Source of the DNA: Halomonas denitrificans
Lineage (GTDB): Bacteria > Pseudomonadota > Gammaproteobacteria > Pseudomonadales > Halomonadaceae
DNA length: 64,000 nucleotides
Reading direction: 5' to 3'
Assembly: GCF_003056305.1 (NCBI RefSeq)
Contig: NZ_PYVX01000001.1
Span: 868,001 to 932,000, forward strand
Both the position numbers and the translations under genes were made by a program. The first letter of the stretch is position 1, and each line of letters starts with the position of its first letter. Of the stretch, positions 35,675 to 46,837 are shown in pieces. Under the pieces are notes generated by a model. That model did not search any database. It had not been told where the DNA came from and saw only the letters and a program-made list of their open reading frames with translations.

Positions 35675-35712
35675 TCTCCGCCACGCTGGGTCACGCCGTG
35701 CGCGACAGTCGC

Positions 35713-36717
35713 TTACCCATTCTCGCGAATCCCCTGCCCCGGCAGGCGCTCGCGATCGTGGGGCCGCTCGAGGTCGAGGCACGGACCGGCGGGCACGATG
35801 CGGGTCGGGTTGATGGTGTCGTGGCTGTAATAGTAGTGGCGCTTGATGTGGTCGAAGTTCACCGTCTCCGCGATGCCCGGCCACTGGTAGAGCTCACGCA
35901 GGTAGTTGGCGAGGTTCGGGTAGTCCTCGATGCGCCGCAGGTTGCACTTGAAGTGCCCGTGATAGACGGCATCGAAGCGCACCAGGGTGGTGAACAGGCG
36001 GATATCGGCCTCGGTCAGCCACTCGCCCGCCAGGTAGCGTTGCTCGGCGAGCCGCGCCTCGAGCCGGTCGAGGGCCGCGAACAGCGCCAGCACGTGCTTC
36101 TCGTAGACGTCCTGCTCGGTGGCGAAGCCCGACTTGTAGACGCCATTATTGACGTGCTCGTAGACGTCGTCATTGACGGCATCGATGGTCTCGCGCAGGT
36201 CGGTCGGATAGAGGTCCAGCCGGTCGCCGGTGAGGCCGTCGAAGGCGTCGTTGAGCATGCGCACCAGGTCGGCCGATTCGTTGTTGACGATGCGACCCTG
36301 CTGCTTGTCCCACAGGGCCGGCACGGTCACCCGGCCGGTGTAGTGCGGGTCGGTGAGGGTATAGAGCTCGCGGTGGTAATCGACGCCGTTGACCTCGTCA
36401 CCGCTGGAGCCCTCGTCACGGAGGTAGCTCCAGCCCTGATCGAGCATCAGCGGGCTGGTGTGGGAGACGCCGATCAGCCCCTCCAGCCCCTTGAGGCGCC
36501 GCATGATCAGCACGCGATGCGCCCAGGGGCAGGCCAGGGAGACGTAGAGGTGGTAGCGCCCCGCCTCGGCCGGCAGGCCCGGCTGGTGCTGGGGCCCCGG
36601 TGACCCATCGGGGGTGATCCAGTCGCGCAGCTTCGCCGATTCCCGCACGAACTCGCCACCGTGCTTCTTGGTGTCGTACCACTGGTCGTGCCACTGTCCA
36701 TCGATCAAGAGCCCCAT
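35713..36717 (-). CDS. yqjG: Glutathionyl-hydroquinone reductase (Xi-class GST)
   Basis: Cytosolic enzyme that reduces glutathionyl-hydroquinones using glutathione. The 334-residue product has the catalytic Cys in HLYVSLACPWAHRVLIMR, followed by the class-typical TDPHYTGRVTVPALWDK, IVNNESADLVRMLN and the helical C-terminal domain with GEWLTEADIRLFTTLVRFD and YHGHFKCNLRRI. A very strong Shine-Dalgarno (GAGGAGG) precedes the ATG. Its neighbour pair (LysR regulator, pirin) often accompanies quinone or redox stress genes, which hints at a common response. Confidence 0.93.
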   Translation of the reverse strand: MGLLIDGQWHDQWYDTKKHGGEFVRESAKLRDWITPDGSPGPQHQPGLPAEAGRYHLYVSLACPWAHRVLIMRRLKGLEGLIGVSHTSPLMLDQGWSYLRDEGSSGDEVNGVDYHRELYTLTDPHYTGRVTVPALWDKQQGRIVNNESADLVRMLNDAFDGLTGDRLDLYPTDLRETIDAVNDDVYEHVNNGVYKSGFATEQDVYEKHVLALFAALDRLEARLAEQRYLAGEWLTEADIRLFTTLVRFDAVYHGHFKCNLRRIEDYPNLANYLRELYQWPGIAETVNFDHIKRHYYYSHDTINPTRIVPAGPCLDLERPHDRERLPGQGIRENG

Positions 36718-36809
36718 CTCGGCCTCCTCGGTTCGTCATGAATGACTTCAGCTTACGACCACAAAATCGAAGCTCAAGCGCACTTTTTCCGGCCAACCAT
36801 TCGATTTTT

Positions 36810-37712
36810 TCAGGTGCTGGCAGCGAGTGCACAGGCCAGGACGGCCTCCTGCAGATGGCGGGCCATGGCACGGGTGGCCGGCCCGGCGCGGTCCCGGTCA
36901 CGATGGATCAGCTGGATCGGCACCTCGCGGCGCGCCCCCGCCGCCAGCGGCAGCGGCACCAGGCGCCCCGCCTGGAGGGCCTCGGCGATGCGCGTCTCGG
37001 GCACCCAGGCGAAGCCGAGATTGCGCTCGAGCATGTCGATGGAGGTGTCCAGGTGGCTCACCGTCCAGCGCTGCTCGGCCTTCAGCCAGCCGGCATCCAG
37101 CGGCTGTCGCTGAGCGGAGTCGCGCACCACGAGCTGGCGGTGCTGCTCCAGGTCGCGCAGGTCCAGCACGCGTCCCAGCCGGTGCAGGGCGTGGTCGGGG
37201 TGGGCCACGGCGACGAAGGGGATGGTCACCAGCGGCTCACCCAGAAAGCCCTTGGCAGCGAGGCCCGAGATCAAGAGGTCGGCATGGCCATCCTGGAGCA
37301 TCTCCAGCCCCCCGTTGAGCACCGTCTCGTGAAGCTGCACCCGCACGTGAGGATAGGAGTCGGAGAAGGCCTCCAGCGCCCGGGCCAGGGCGTCCGGGGG
37401 GAAGATCTGGTCGATGGCCAGCACGATCTCCGCCTCCAGGCCCTCGGCCAGCCGGCTGGCGACGTCCTCGAGGGAGTCGGCGTTCTCGATCAGCTGACGG
37501 GCGCGGCGCAGCAGCATCTCGCCGGCCTCGGTCAGGCGCACCTGCCGCCCTACTGGCTCCAGCACCTTGACGCCGAGCTGCTGCTCCAGCTTGTGCACCG
37601 CGTGGTTGAGGGTCGAGGGGCTCTTGTGGATGGCCTCGGCGGCACGCGCGAAGCCGCCATGATCCACCACGGCGGCCAGCATCTGCCATTGGGCCAGGGT
37701 GACACGTGACAT
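36810..37712 (-). CDS. LysR-family transcriptional regulator
   Basis: 300 residues. The N-terminal helix-turn-helix reads LAAVVDHGGFARAAEAIHKS then LNHAVHKLEQQLGVKV; the remainder is the periplasmic-binding-protein-like effector domain (LAIDQIFPPDALARALEAF onward). The start at 37712 is selected by GAGGA seven bases upstream, though a longer frame exists. It is divergent from the pirin gene with a 104-base gap, the usual layout for a LysR regulator and its target. The effector is unknown. Confidence 0.9.
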   Translation of the reverse strand: MSRVTLAQWQMLAAVVDHGGFARAAEAIHKSPSTLNHAVHKLEQQLGVKVLEPVGRQVRLTEAGEMLLRRARQLIENADSLEDVASRLAEGLEAEIVLAIDQIFPPDALARALEAFSDSYPHVRVQLHETVLNGGLEMLQDGHADLLISGLAAKGFLGEPLVTIPFVAVAHPDHALHRLGRVLDLRDLEQHRQLVVRDSAQRQPLDAGWLKAEQRWTVSHLDTSIDMLERNLGFAWVPETRIAEALQAGRLVPLPLAAGARREVPIQLIHRDRDRAGPATRAMARHLQEAVLACALAAST

Positions 37713-37816
37713 TTCGAATTCCTCGAACATAAACGGCGAAACATTGCGCTTAATCTTCGAAAAAAACGACCTAGAATGCCAGTCATGACTCCCCAATCAA
37801 TGATGGAGACAGGACC

Positions 37817-38665
37817 ATGGCCACCACCGCAACGACCCGGCAGGTAGCACGCCTGCTGAACACCCGGCCGAGCCAGGATGGCGATGGCGTCCAGATTCAG
37901 CGCCTGCACGACTTCGGCGGCGGCCTGGATCCCTTCCTGATGCTCGACGAGCTGGGCTCCGACCGGCCGGACGATTACATCGGCGGCTTTCCGCCCCATC
38001 CCCATCGGGGCATCCAGACCCTGACCTACGTGATCCACGGGGGCCTGACCCACAAGGATCACCTCGGTCACTCAAGCACGATCCGCGCCGGCGATGCCCA
38101 GTGGATGCACACCGGTCGCGGCATCATCCACTCCGAGATGCCGCTGACCGACCAGCAGGGGCTCCACGCCTTCCAGCTTTGGCTGAACCTGGCGGCCAGG
38201 GACAAGCTCAGCGAGGCGACCTATCGGGACGTGCGGGCCGAGGAGATGCCGCGACTGACCGGCAGCCACGCCTCCTTGACGGCGCTGGGCGGGCACTGGG
38301 AGACGCTGGACGGCGACGGCGTCGACGGTCCCCTGACGCGACTGGCCGGCCAGGGCGCCGTCGCCCATGCGCGGCTGGAACCCGGCGGCGCACTCGAGCT
38401 GACGGCCCCCGCCACCACGCTGCTGGTCTATGTCTTCGCGGGCGGCCTGGAGGTCGCCGGCACCCGCGTCGGCAAGGGGCAGCTCGCGCGCCTGGGCGAC
38501 GGGGACACGCTCCACCTCTCCAGCACGGAGGGCGGACAGGCCCTGCTGCTCGGCGGCGAACCCCACGGTGAGCCGATCGCCCACTACGGCCCCTTCGTGA
38601 TGAATCGCCAGGACGAGCTGGAACAGGCGCTTCGGGCCTACCGCGACGGCACCCTGACCGAGTGA
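37817..38665 (+). CDS. Pirin family protein
   Basis: Bicupin protein of 282 residues; bacterial pirins bind a metal and some have quercetin dioxygenase activity. The metal-binding motifs are PPHPHRGIQTLTYV (two His) and RGIIHSEMP (His, Glu). The glycine-rich GGGLDPFLMLDELG is typical. The gene is divergent from the LysR regulator, which probably controls it: TTCGAA-like inverted sequences lie in the shared 104-base gap and one overlaps the regulator's start. Confidence 0.92.
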   Translation: MATTATTRQVARLLNTRPSQDGDGVQIQRLHDFGGGLDPFLMLDELGSDRPDDYIGGFPPHPHRGIQTLTYVIHGGLTHKDHLGHSSTIRAGDAQWMHTGRGIIHSEMPLTDQQGLHAFQLWLNLAARDKLSEATYRDVRAEEMPRLTGSHASLTALGGHWETLDGDGVDGPLTRLAGQGAVAHARLEPGGALELTAPATTLLVYVFAGGLEVAGTRVGKGQLARLGDGDTLHLSSTEGGQALLLGGEPHGEPIAHYGPFVMNRQDELEQALRAYRDGTLTE

Positions 38666-38882
38666 TCGCCCACTCGCGGGTTGAAAAACCGCGCATCGCA
38701 CTATTAAATACGCTTAGATAACGGCGTTCACGCCCCCGCAGCTCGCTCGAACACCGCCGCCCTGGCGCCTCGAGCGGGCCTTTCTGTATATCCATACAGA
38801 CTAGGCATCTCATACATCATAGAGTATGGTTCTAAGGCCATTTTTCCGTTTTCTTTCTTCAACTGTCACGGCCTTAATTCCC

Positions 38883-40616
38883 ATGATGCGAATCCTTCAT
38901 TCGCTACCCCGCACCCATAAGCTGCTGCTGTTACCCGTGGCAACCATGGTGACCGTGCTGGGAGCCCAGAAGGTCCTCACTACCTTCGAAGACGTTCAGC
39001 GTGATCGCCAGTCGCTCGATACCGTGCTCGTTCCCCTCGACGCCGACGCCAGTCCCGGCCTGCCCTCCCTCGACGCCAAGCGCGATGCGGTGAGCGGTGC
39101 CCTAGCGAAGGCCAACCAGGCGCTGGACGCGACGCGCGGACACGTGCCGATCTCTTCGCTGACCGCCTCGGAAATCGTCGACATCGACTTCCTCGAGGCC
39201 GCGCGGGCCAACCAGGCCGAGTCCGGGGTTCCCGCGACCCTGGCCATGCCCGCCCAGCCGGACGCCTCGCCGCGCAACGCCCAGGCCGATGCCGAGGGCG
39301 ACGCGGTGCGCCTCGATGAGGGCGCCCAGCACATGGCCATGGTCATCGGCACCATCGCCGCCGGCATGCTCGAGCTCGAGGACGGCATGGTGGCCGATGC
39401 CACCTCCTACGAGGAGGTCACCGAGGACGAACTGGCGCTCTTCGACGAGGGCCCGATCGTCCTCGATCAGGAAATCGTCGCCGACGAGCCCTACGTGCCG
39501 CAGTGGCAGACCTATACCGTGCAGAGCGGCGACACCTTCGCGATCGTGGCCCAGCAGCACCTCGAGATGGGCTACAGCGAAGTGATGGGACTGCTTGACA
39601 CCCTGCCCGAGCCGCGCCTGCTGACCCACTGGCGGGTCGGCGACCGCTTCGAGTACCAGCTCGACGAGCAGGGCGACCTGCTGGCCCTGCGCATGATGAA
39701 GAACGCCCGCGACGGCTACCTGGTCGAGCGCCAGGAAGACGCCTTCGAGGTCGCCACCATCGAGCGCGCCGGCGAGGCGACCCAGCGCCTGTTCGCCGGT
39801 ACCATCAGCGGCAGCTTCGCGCGATCGGCCAAGGCCACCGGCCTGACCAGCGCCGAGGTCGCCGAGCTCTCCCGCGTCCTGGAAAAGAAACTCGACTTTC
39901 GCCGCGACACCCGTCGCGGCGATCGTTTCCAGGTGCTGGTGGAGTCCGACATCATCGACGGCGAGAGCCTCGATCCGCGCGTCCTCGCGGTGGCCTACGA
40001 GGGTGCGCGCATGAACCTCACCGTGGTGCGCAACCCGGACGACAACCGCTTCTACACCCCGGAAGGGGACAGCCTCGACCCGGCCTTCAACCGCTACCCC
40101 TTCGAGGGCCGCTACCGGCTGAGCTCGCACTTCAACCCCAATCGCCTGCATCCGGTCACCGGCCGCGTCAGCCCCCACAAGGGCACCGACTTCGCCATGC
40201 CGATCGGCACCACCGTGCGCGCCCCGGCCGACGGCCGCGTCGAGAAGGTCGGCAACCACCCGGCGGCGGGGCGCTACATCGTGATCCGCCACGACAACGG
40301 CTACAAGACCCGCTACCTGCACCTCTCCCGGCCGATGGTCAGCAACGGTGAGCGCGTCACCATGGGCGAGCGCATCGCCCTCTCCGGCAACACCGGCCGC
40401 AGCACCGGGCCGCACCTGCACTACGAGGTCCTGGTCAACAACCGTCAGGTGAACGCCATGAAGGTCGCCCTGCCGGACAACCAGAGCCTCGAGGGCGAGC
40501 GCCTGATGGCCTTCCAGCGTCAGGCCGAGCCGATGCTGGCCGCCCTCGCGAGCGGCGAGACCGGCGCCGTGGTGGCCAGCACCGAGCCGCCCGCCGGCGA
40601 TGACGACGAGGGCTGA
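38883..40616 (+). CDS. M23-family peptidoglycan DD-endopeptidase
   Basis: Envelope protein of 577 residues that should cut peptidoglycan cross-links. It has an N-terminal anchor (HKLLLLPVATMVTVLG), a charged spacer, a LysM/OapA-like region (YTVQSGDTFAIVAQQHL), and an M23 catalytic domain with zinc ligands His and Asp in SPHKGTDFAMP and HxH in GPHLHYEVL, as in MepM/YebA. The start is uncertain: ATG 38883 gives the typical short N-terminus, while 38826 would add 19 residues. Neither has a clear Shine-Dalgarno site. Confidence 0.9.
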   Translation: MMRILHSLPRTHKLLLLPVATMVTVLGAQKVLTTFEDVQRDRQSLDTVLVPLDADASPGLPSLDAKRDAVSGALAKANQALDATRGHVPISSLTASEIVDIDFLEAARANQAESGVPATLAMPAQPDASPRNAQADAEGDAVRLDEGAQHMAMVIGTIAAGMLELEDGMVADATSYEEVTEDELALFDEGPIVLDQEIVADEPYVPQWQTYTVQSGDTFAIVAQQHLEMGYSEVMGLLDTLPEPRLLTHWRVGDRFEYQLDEQGDLLALRMMKNARDGYLVERQEDAFEVATIERAGEATQRLFAGTISGSFARSAKATGLTSAEVAELSRVLEKKLDFRRDTRRGDRFQVLVESDIIDGESLDPRVLAVAYEGARMNLTVVRNPDDNRFYTPEGDSLDPAFNRYPFEGRYRLSSHFNPNRLHPVTGRVSPHKGTDFAMPIGTTVRAPADGRVEKVGNHPAAGRYIVIRHDNGYKTRYLHLSRPMVSNGERVTMGERIALSGNTGRSTGPHLHYEVLVNNRQVNAMKVALPDNQSLEGERLMAFQRQAEPMLAALASGETGAVVASTEPPAGDDDEG

Positions 40617-40640
40617 TCACGCCCCGCCATCGTTCCTCCT

Positions 40641-40663
40641 GCGCCCCGCCTCGTGCGGGGCGC
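40641..40663. terminator. Bidirectional terminator
   Basis: GCGCCCCGC / GCGGGGCGC, 9-bp stem with loop CTCGT, between the converging M23 peptidase and LysE genes; GTCGTTT follows on the plus side. Confidence 0.7.
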
Positions 40664-40681
40664 GGTCGTTTCGGGCCCGGC

Positions 40682-41302
40682 TCAGCCGAGAATCATCACC
40701 ACGCAGGCCGCGGTCAGAAGCCCCATCACGGCGTTGAAGATCCGCCAGTGGCGCGGGGTGGTCATCAGTCGACCGACGGCCACGCCGAAACCCGCCCAGA
40801 GCGCGATCGACGGCAGATTGGTCACGCCCATCACCGCGATCACCACCACCGCCGAGGCCAGGAAGGCATCGCCGGAGAGCGTGAAGGAGGCGATCCCCGA
40901 GATCGCCATCACCCAGGCCTTGGGATTGGCGAACTGGAAGGCGGCGGCCTGCCAGAAGCTCAGCGGCCGCGCCGCGGCGTCGGCGCCCTCGCCCTCCGGC
41001 GGCGGCGCGGTGGCGATCCGGTAGGCCAGCCACAGCAGGTAGGCGCTGCCGACGAGCCTGAGCCCCTGCTGCAGCGGCGGCCACTGCTCGAACAGGGCGC
41101 CGAGCCCCAGCGCCACGGCCCCCATCAGCCCCATCACGCCGATCGAGATGCCGAACATGTGCGGCAGGGTGCGCAGGAAGCCGAAGTTAGCGCCCGAGGC
41201 GGTCAGCATCATGTTGTTGGGACCGGGCGTGGCGGACATGCTGATGGCGAACAGCATCATCGGGCCCACCAGGGCAAGCAGCTCGGGCAGCGGGAGGGTC
41301 AT
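40682..41302 (-). CDS. LysE-family amino-acid exporter
   Basis: Six-helix inner-membrane protein of 206 residues (LysE/RhtB family), expected to export amino acids or related compounds. Family motifs seen are SMSATPGPNNMMLTASGANF at the N-terminus, LRLVGSAYLLWLAYRIA, and FQFANPKAWVMAISG. GGAG precedes the ATG. It is divergent from a MocR-type regulator, a common pair in which the regulator controls the exporter. Confidence 0.9.
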   Translation of the reverse strand: MTLPLPELLALVGPMMLFAISMSATPGPNNMMLTASGANFGFLRTLPHMFGISIGVMGLMGAVALGLGALFEQWPPLQQGLRLVGSAYLLWLAYRIATAPPPEGEGADAAARPLSFWQAAAFQFANPKAWVMAISGIASFTLSGDAFLASAVVVIAVMGVTNLPSIALWAGFGVAVGRLMTTPRHWRIFNAVMGLLTAACVVMILG

Positions 41303-41363
41303 GGGGACTCCTTTCGTGCGGGCATCGCGGCGGACCGACGCGAGTGCCGACTATTGTAGGGGT

Positions 41364-41406
41364 ACAATTTCGCGCAACTGCCTGACAGGATCGACAATTG
41401 CGCGCA
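41364..41406. promoter_or_regulatory. Two direct repeats in the LysE/MocR gap
   Basis: ACAATTTCGCGCA (41364) and ACAATTGCGCGCA (41394) are 13-base near-identical direct repeats exactly 30 bases apart, about three helical turns. They lie between the divergent genes and are candidates for binding of the adjacent MocR regulator, since this class often uses direct repeats. Confidence 0.55.
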
Positions 41407-41532
41407 CAATCTCAGTATGCGCGGCCCGCTTCGCCGATCAAGGACGGCTTTGTCACCCCGACATTGCCCGCCTCCGGTCATGTACCGAAGTTCGCTGCAT
41501 GCCTCTACCGTCATCCGTTGGAGAGTCGCCCC

Positions 41533-42954
41533 ATGGACATCCAGGCCCAGGCCCGCGCGCGCTGCCGGTGGCTGCCCAACCTCGAGGGGACCGGCACCCC
41601 GCGCTACCAGGCGCTGGTCGACCAGCTGGCCGCCGATATCGCCGCCGGCACCCTCGCTCCCGGCGAGCGCCTGCCGCCCCAGCGCCTGCTGGCCGACGCG
41701 CTCAAGGTGACCGTCGGCACCATCACCCGCGCCTACCGCGAGGCCGAACGCCGGGGCCTGGTCGAGGCCCGGGTCGGCAGCGGCACCCGGGTGCGCTCGC
41801 CGTCGGCGGAGGCGCCGCGCTTCCACCACCTTTCCCGGGCGGAAGAGGGCAGCATCGACCTGTCGCTCAGTGTGCCGATCCCCCACCCCTGGCGGGCCGA
41901 GCAGCTTGCCGGCGTGCTCTCGCGCCTCAGCCAGTCCCCGGCCGCCGTCGAGGCCGCCCTGGCCTATCCGTCCGAGCAGGGCAGCCCGGCCAGCCGCGAG
42001 GCGCTGGCCGGCTGGCTGACCCGCCAGGGGCTGCCCCTGTCGGCCGAGGAGCTGATCCTCACCGCCGGCGGCCAGCACGCCGACTTCCTGGCCCTGCAGG
42101 CGCTGGTGCAGCCCGGCGAGGCGGTGGCCTCGGCGGCCCTCACCTACCCCGGCATGATCGCCACCGGCCGCCAGCTGGGCCTCAAGCACCTGGCGGTGCC
42201 GATGGACGACGAGGGGCTCCGGCCGGAGGCGCTGGAGCGGCTCTGCCAGCAGCAGCGCATCCGCCTGCTCTACCTGATGCCCGAGCACAACAACCCCACC
42301 GGCGCGCGGATGGGCGAGGCGCGGCGCCAGGCGATCGTCGAGGTGGCCCGGCGCCACGACCTGCTGCTGCTCGAGGACGGCGTGCAGTTCGTCACCGCCG
42401 CGACCCGCGGCACGCCCTTCTATCGCCTGGCGCCGGAGCGCGCGCTCTATATCTTCAGCGTTTCCAAGCTGCTCGCCGGCGGGCTGCGCCTGGGCGCGCT
42501 GCGGGCCCCCGCCAACCTGATGCCGCGCCTCACCGCCGCCCTGCGCGCCCAGTGCTGGGCGATGCCGGAGCTGATGACCCGCGCCGCCGTCGACTGGCTG
42601 ACCGGCGACGAGGCCGCGACCCTGATCGAGTGGCAGTGGCAGGAGGTGGCCGCGCGCCAGCGGCTGCTCGCCGAGCGCCTCGCGGGGCATGAGATCGTCG
42701 CCCACCCCTGCGGCTTCCACGCCTGGCTGCGCCTCCCCGAGCCCTGGCGGGCGGTGGACGTGGTGGCGCGTGCCGCCGAAAGCGGCGTCACCCTGCTCGG
42801 CGCCGATCCCTTCTGCGTGGGCAGCCAGCCCGCCCCGCAGGCGGTGAGGATCTGCGTGACGCCGCCCGCCGAGCGCGCCCGGCTCGACGAGGGATTGCGC
42901 CGGCTGGCGGCGCTGCTCGAGGAGGAGCCCAGGCGGGTCTCGCCGCTGGTCTGA
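41533..42954 (+). CDS. MocR-type regulator (GntR helix-turn-helix plus aminotransferase-like domain)
   Basis: 473 residues. An N-terminal GntR winged helix (LVDQLAADIAAGTLAPGERL, then VGTITRAYREAERRGLVEAR) is joined to a fold-type I PLP domain with PEHNNPTGARMGEARR and the PLP-binding Lys in YIFSVSKLLAGGLRLGALR. The length is typical. Members act as regulators rather than transaminases. The start at 41533 has GGAGAG upstream; the frame is open further back into the promoter region. The divergent LysE exporter is the probable target. Confidence 0.9.
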   Translation: MDIQAQARARCRWLPNLEGTGTPRYQALVDQLAADIAAGTLAPGERLPPQRLLADALKVTVGTITRAYREAERRGLVEARVGSGTRVRSPSAEAPRFHHLSRAEEGSIDLSLSVPIPHPWRAEQLAGVLSRLSQSPAAVEAALAYPSEQGSPASREALAGWLTRQGLPLSAEELILTAGGQHADFLALQALVQPGEAVASAALTYPGMIATGRQLGLKHLAVPMDDEGLRPEALERLCQQQRIRLLYLMPEHNNPTGARMGEARRQAIVEVARRHDLLLLEDGVQFVTAATRGTPFYRLAPERALYIFSVSKLLAGGLRLGALRAPANLMPRLTAALRAQCWAMPELMTRAAVDWLTGDEAATLIEWQWQEVAARQRLLAERLAGHEIVAHPCGFHAWLRLPEPWRAVDVVARAAESGVTLLGADPFCVGSQPAPQAVRICVTPPAERARLDEGLRRLAALLEEEPRRVSPLV

Positions 42955-42987
42955 CGCCTCTTCCCTTCACTGCCAGGAGCCACGCGC

Positions 42988-44835
<1,848 letters not shown>

Positions 44836-45095
44836 CCGGCGGCGTCTGGTCAGCGACAGGCAAGCCCCGGATGGAGCCTGGCGTGCCGGGGGGCCATGCT
44901 CGGCCTCTCGCCGCGCCGCCGGCCGTCCTCCACTTCCCCTCCGCCACGACCGTCGCCTCGCCATGCCGTGAGGCACCATGGCGGGGCAAGGCCCCGTCAG
45001 GGCTTGCTGCCATGCACCATCACGCCTCCACCAGCCCCTCGCCTCGCCCGCCAAAAACGCCATAAACTACTGAAAAAAAAGAACTCTCATTGTAG

Positions 45096-45111
45096 TGGCA
45101 ATGGACATGCA
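45096..45111 (+). promoter_or_regulatory. Sigma-54-type promoter for narK
   Basis: TGGCAATGGACATGCA has GG and GC separated by exactly ten bases, as required for the -24/-12 elements (consensus TGGCACG-N4-TTGCA). The predicted start is about 45122, leaving a leader of roughly 115 bases. Confidence 0.65.
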
Positions 45112-45177
45112 TTGTTATTGGCAGAGAGTGCCAGACGTGGACCAGGCCCCACCGGGGTACGAGTGCGTCGAACCCGA

Positions 45178-45193
45178 CCTTCAACGGCGAAGG
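45178..45193 (+). promoter_or_regulatory. Hexaloop hairpin in the narK leader
   Basis: CCTTC-AACGGC-GAAGG, a perfect 5-bp stem with a six-base loop having A at position 1 and G at position 4. The loop is nearly the same as AATGGC in the nasC-nirB leader. This is the loop signature of ANTAR-protein target RNA. Confidence 0.5.
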
Positions 45194-45236
45194 CCCAAGA
45201 TCGTGTGTTCGAACGTCATTCGACGAGGTATGCCCC

Positions 45237-46586
45237 ATGGAAATCCAAAACAAGGCCAACAGGATACGTTTGTTCAACTGGAAGATGCCGCAGATGCGCG
45301 CCTTCCACTTCTCCTGGTTCGCCTTTCACATCTGCTTCTTCGGCTGGTTCGGAATCGCCCCCCTGATGGCGGTGGTGCGAGACGACCTCGGCCTCACCAA
45401 GACTCAGATCGGCAACACCATCATCGCCTCGGTGGCCATCACCGTGATCGTGCGCCTGGCCATCGGCGTGCTATGCGACAGGATCGGCCCGCGCCGCGCC
45501 TACACCTGGCTGTTGTGTCTGGGCTCGCTGCCGGTGATGTGCATCGGCTTCGCCGATAGCTTCGAGTCCTTCTTCCTGGCTCGCCTGGCCATCGGTGCCA
45601 TCGGCGCCTCCTTCGTGATCACCCAGTACCACACCTCGGTGATGTTCGCGCCCAACGTGGTGGGCACCGCCAACGCCACCTCGGCCGGCTGGGGCAACCT
45701 GGGCGGCGGCACCACCCAGATCCTGATGCCGCTGATCTTCTCCGGCATCCTGATGCTCGGCGTCAACGAGGCCCTCGGCTGGCGCCTGGCCATGGTGGTC
45801 CCGGGCATCGTGCTGTTCCTCACCGGCATCGCCTACTACTTCTTCACCCAGGACGCACCGGACGGCAACTTCGACGAGCTGCGTGCCCGCGGCGAGCTGC
45901 CGGAGGCCGATGGGGAGCACGGCATGGGCGCCAGCTTCGCTACCGCCGCCAAGGACATCCGTGTGTGGGCCCTGTTCGTGGTCTATGCCGCCTGCTTCGG
46001 GGTCGAACTGACCATCAACAACATCGCCGCCATCTACTTCTTCGACAACTTCGGCCTGACGCTGGCCACCGCCGGCATCATCGCTGGCCTGTTCGGCCTG
46101 ATGAACCTCTTCGCCCGCACCCTGGGCGGCATCTTCTCGGACCTCTTCGCCCGCAACTCGGGCCTCAAGGGACGGGTCCGCTGGCTGTTCATCGCCATGC
46201 TCTGCGAGGGCGTGGCCCTGCTGTTCTTCTCGCAGATGCATGTCCTGGCGCTGGCCATCGGCATCATGCTGGTGTTCAGCCTCTTCGTGCAGATGGCCGA
46301 GGGCGCCACCTTCGGGGTGGTGCCCTTCATCAACAAGAAGGCGCTGGGCGCGGTAGCCGGCATCGTCGGCGCGGGCGGTAACGCCGGGGCCGTGGCGGCC
46401 GGCTTCCTGTTCCGCTCCGAGGCCCTGAGCTATCAGGAAGGCCTGTTCTACCTCGGGGTGGCGGTGATCATCGCCTCGCTGTGTGCGCTGCTGGTGCGCT
46501 TCTCTCCCGAGGTGGAGGCCGAGGAGAATGCCGCCTACCAGGATGCGGCCGGTAGCGAGCCCTCGGCGGCCCTGTCGCTGCGCTGA
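45237..46586 (+). CDS. narK: Nitrate/nitrite transporter, NarK family
   Basis: Major-facilitator nitrate importer (or nitrate/nitrite exchanger), 449 residues with twelve helices. The nitrate signatures are recognisable: ANATSAGWGNLGGGTTQ in helix 5 and VAGIVGAGGNAGAVAAGF in helix 11, along with conserved Arg in helices 2 and 8. GAGG precedes the ATG. The start of a nitrate assimilation locus and a sigma-54 promoter upstream argue for an assimilatory role. It ends with a strong terminator. Confidence 0.93.
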   Translation: MEIQNKANRIRLFNWKMPQMRAFHFSWFAFHICFFGWFGIAPLMAVVRDDLGLTKTQIGNTIIASVAITVIVRLAIGVLCDRIGPRRAYTWLLCLGSLPVMCIGFADSFESFFLARLAIGAIGASFVITQYHTSVMFAPNVVGTANATSAGWGNLGGGTTQILMPLIFSGILMLGVNEALGWRLAMVVPGIVLFLTGIAYYFFTQDAPDGNFDELRARGELPEADGEHGMGASFATAAKDIRVWALFVVYAACFGVELTINNIAAIYFFDNFGLTLATAGIIAGLFGLMNLFARTLGGIFSDLFARNSGLKGRVRWLFIAMLCEGVALLFFSQMHVLALAIGIMLVFSLFVQMAEGATFGVVPFINKKALGAVAGIVGAGGNAGAVAAGFLFRSEALSYQEGLFYLGVAVIIASLCALLVRFSPEVEAEENAAYQDAAGSEPSAALSLR

Positions 46587-46626
46587 GCCACCTCTCGAGG
46601 GGGCAGGGATGCCCCTGGCGCTCGCC

Positions 46627-46667
46627 ACGCCACCGTCGCCTCACCGCGGCGGTGGCGTTTGCGTTTT
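46627..46667 (+). terminator. Intrinsic terminator after narK
   Basis: ACGCCACCG ... CGGTGGCGT (9 bp) followed by TTGCGTTTT, about 40 bases past the narK stop. Confidence 0.75.
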
Positions 46668-46837
46668 CAGGCACTCGCGGCCCGGGGCGCGGCCGAGTCT
46701 CCCCGCGACGCGCAGTTCCGGGTCATCGCGAAAACGCAGGACGCCCCCCTCCAGGCTGGCTACATTAAGAAAGCGTGAATGAGCGAAGACGACCCACGTC
46801 GAGGATGACGACGATCACCGCCAAGGAGCCCCCCCCG

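Larger units (their letters stand above)
44836..45236 (+). other. narK upstream region (gene-free)
   Basis: About 400 bases without a gene. It contains GCACCAT segments near 44972 and 45013 that resemble NtrC half-sites (weak), an A-rich tract near 45075, the sigma-54-type promoter at 45096-45111, a hairpin TGGCA/TGCCA with loop GAGAG at about 45120-45134, and the hexaloop hairpin at 45178-45193. No T-tract terminator is found before the narK start. Confidence 0.6.
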
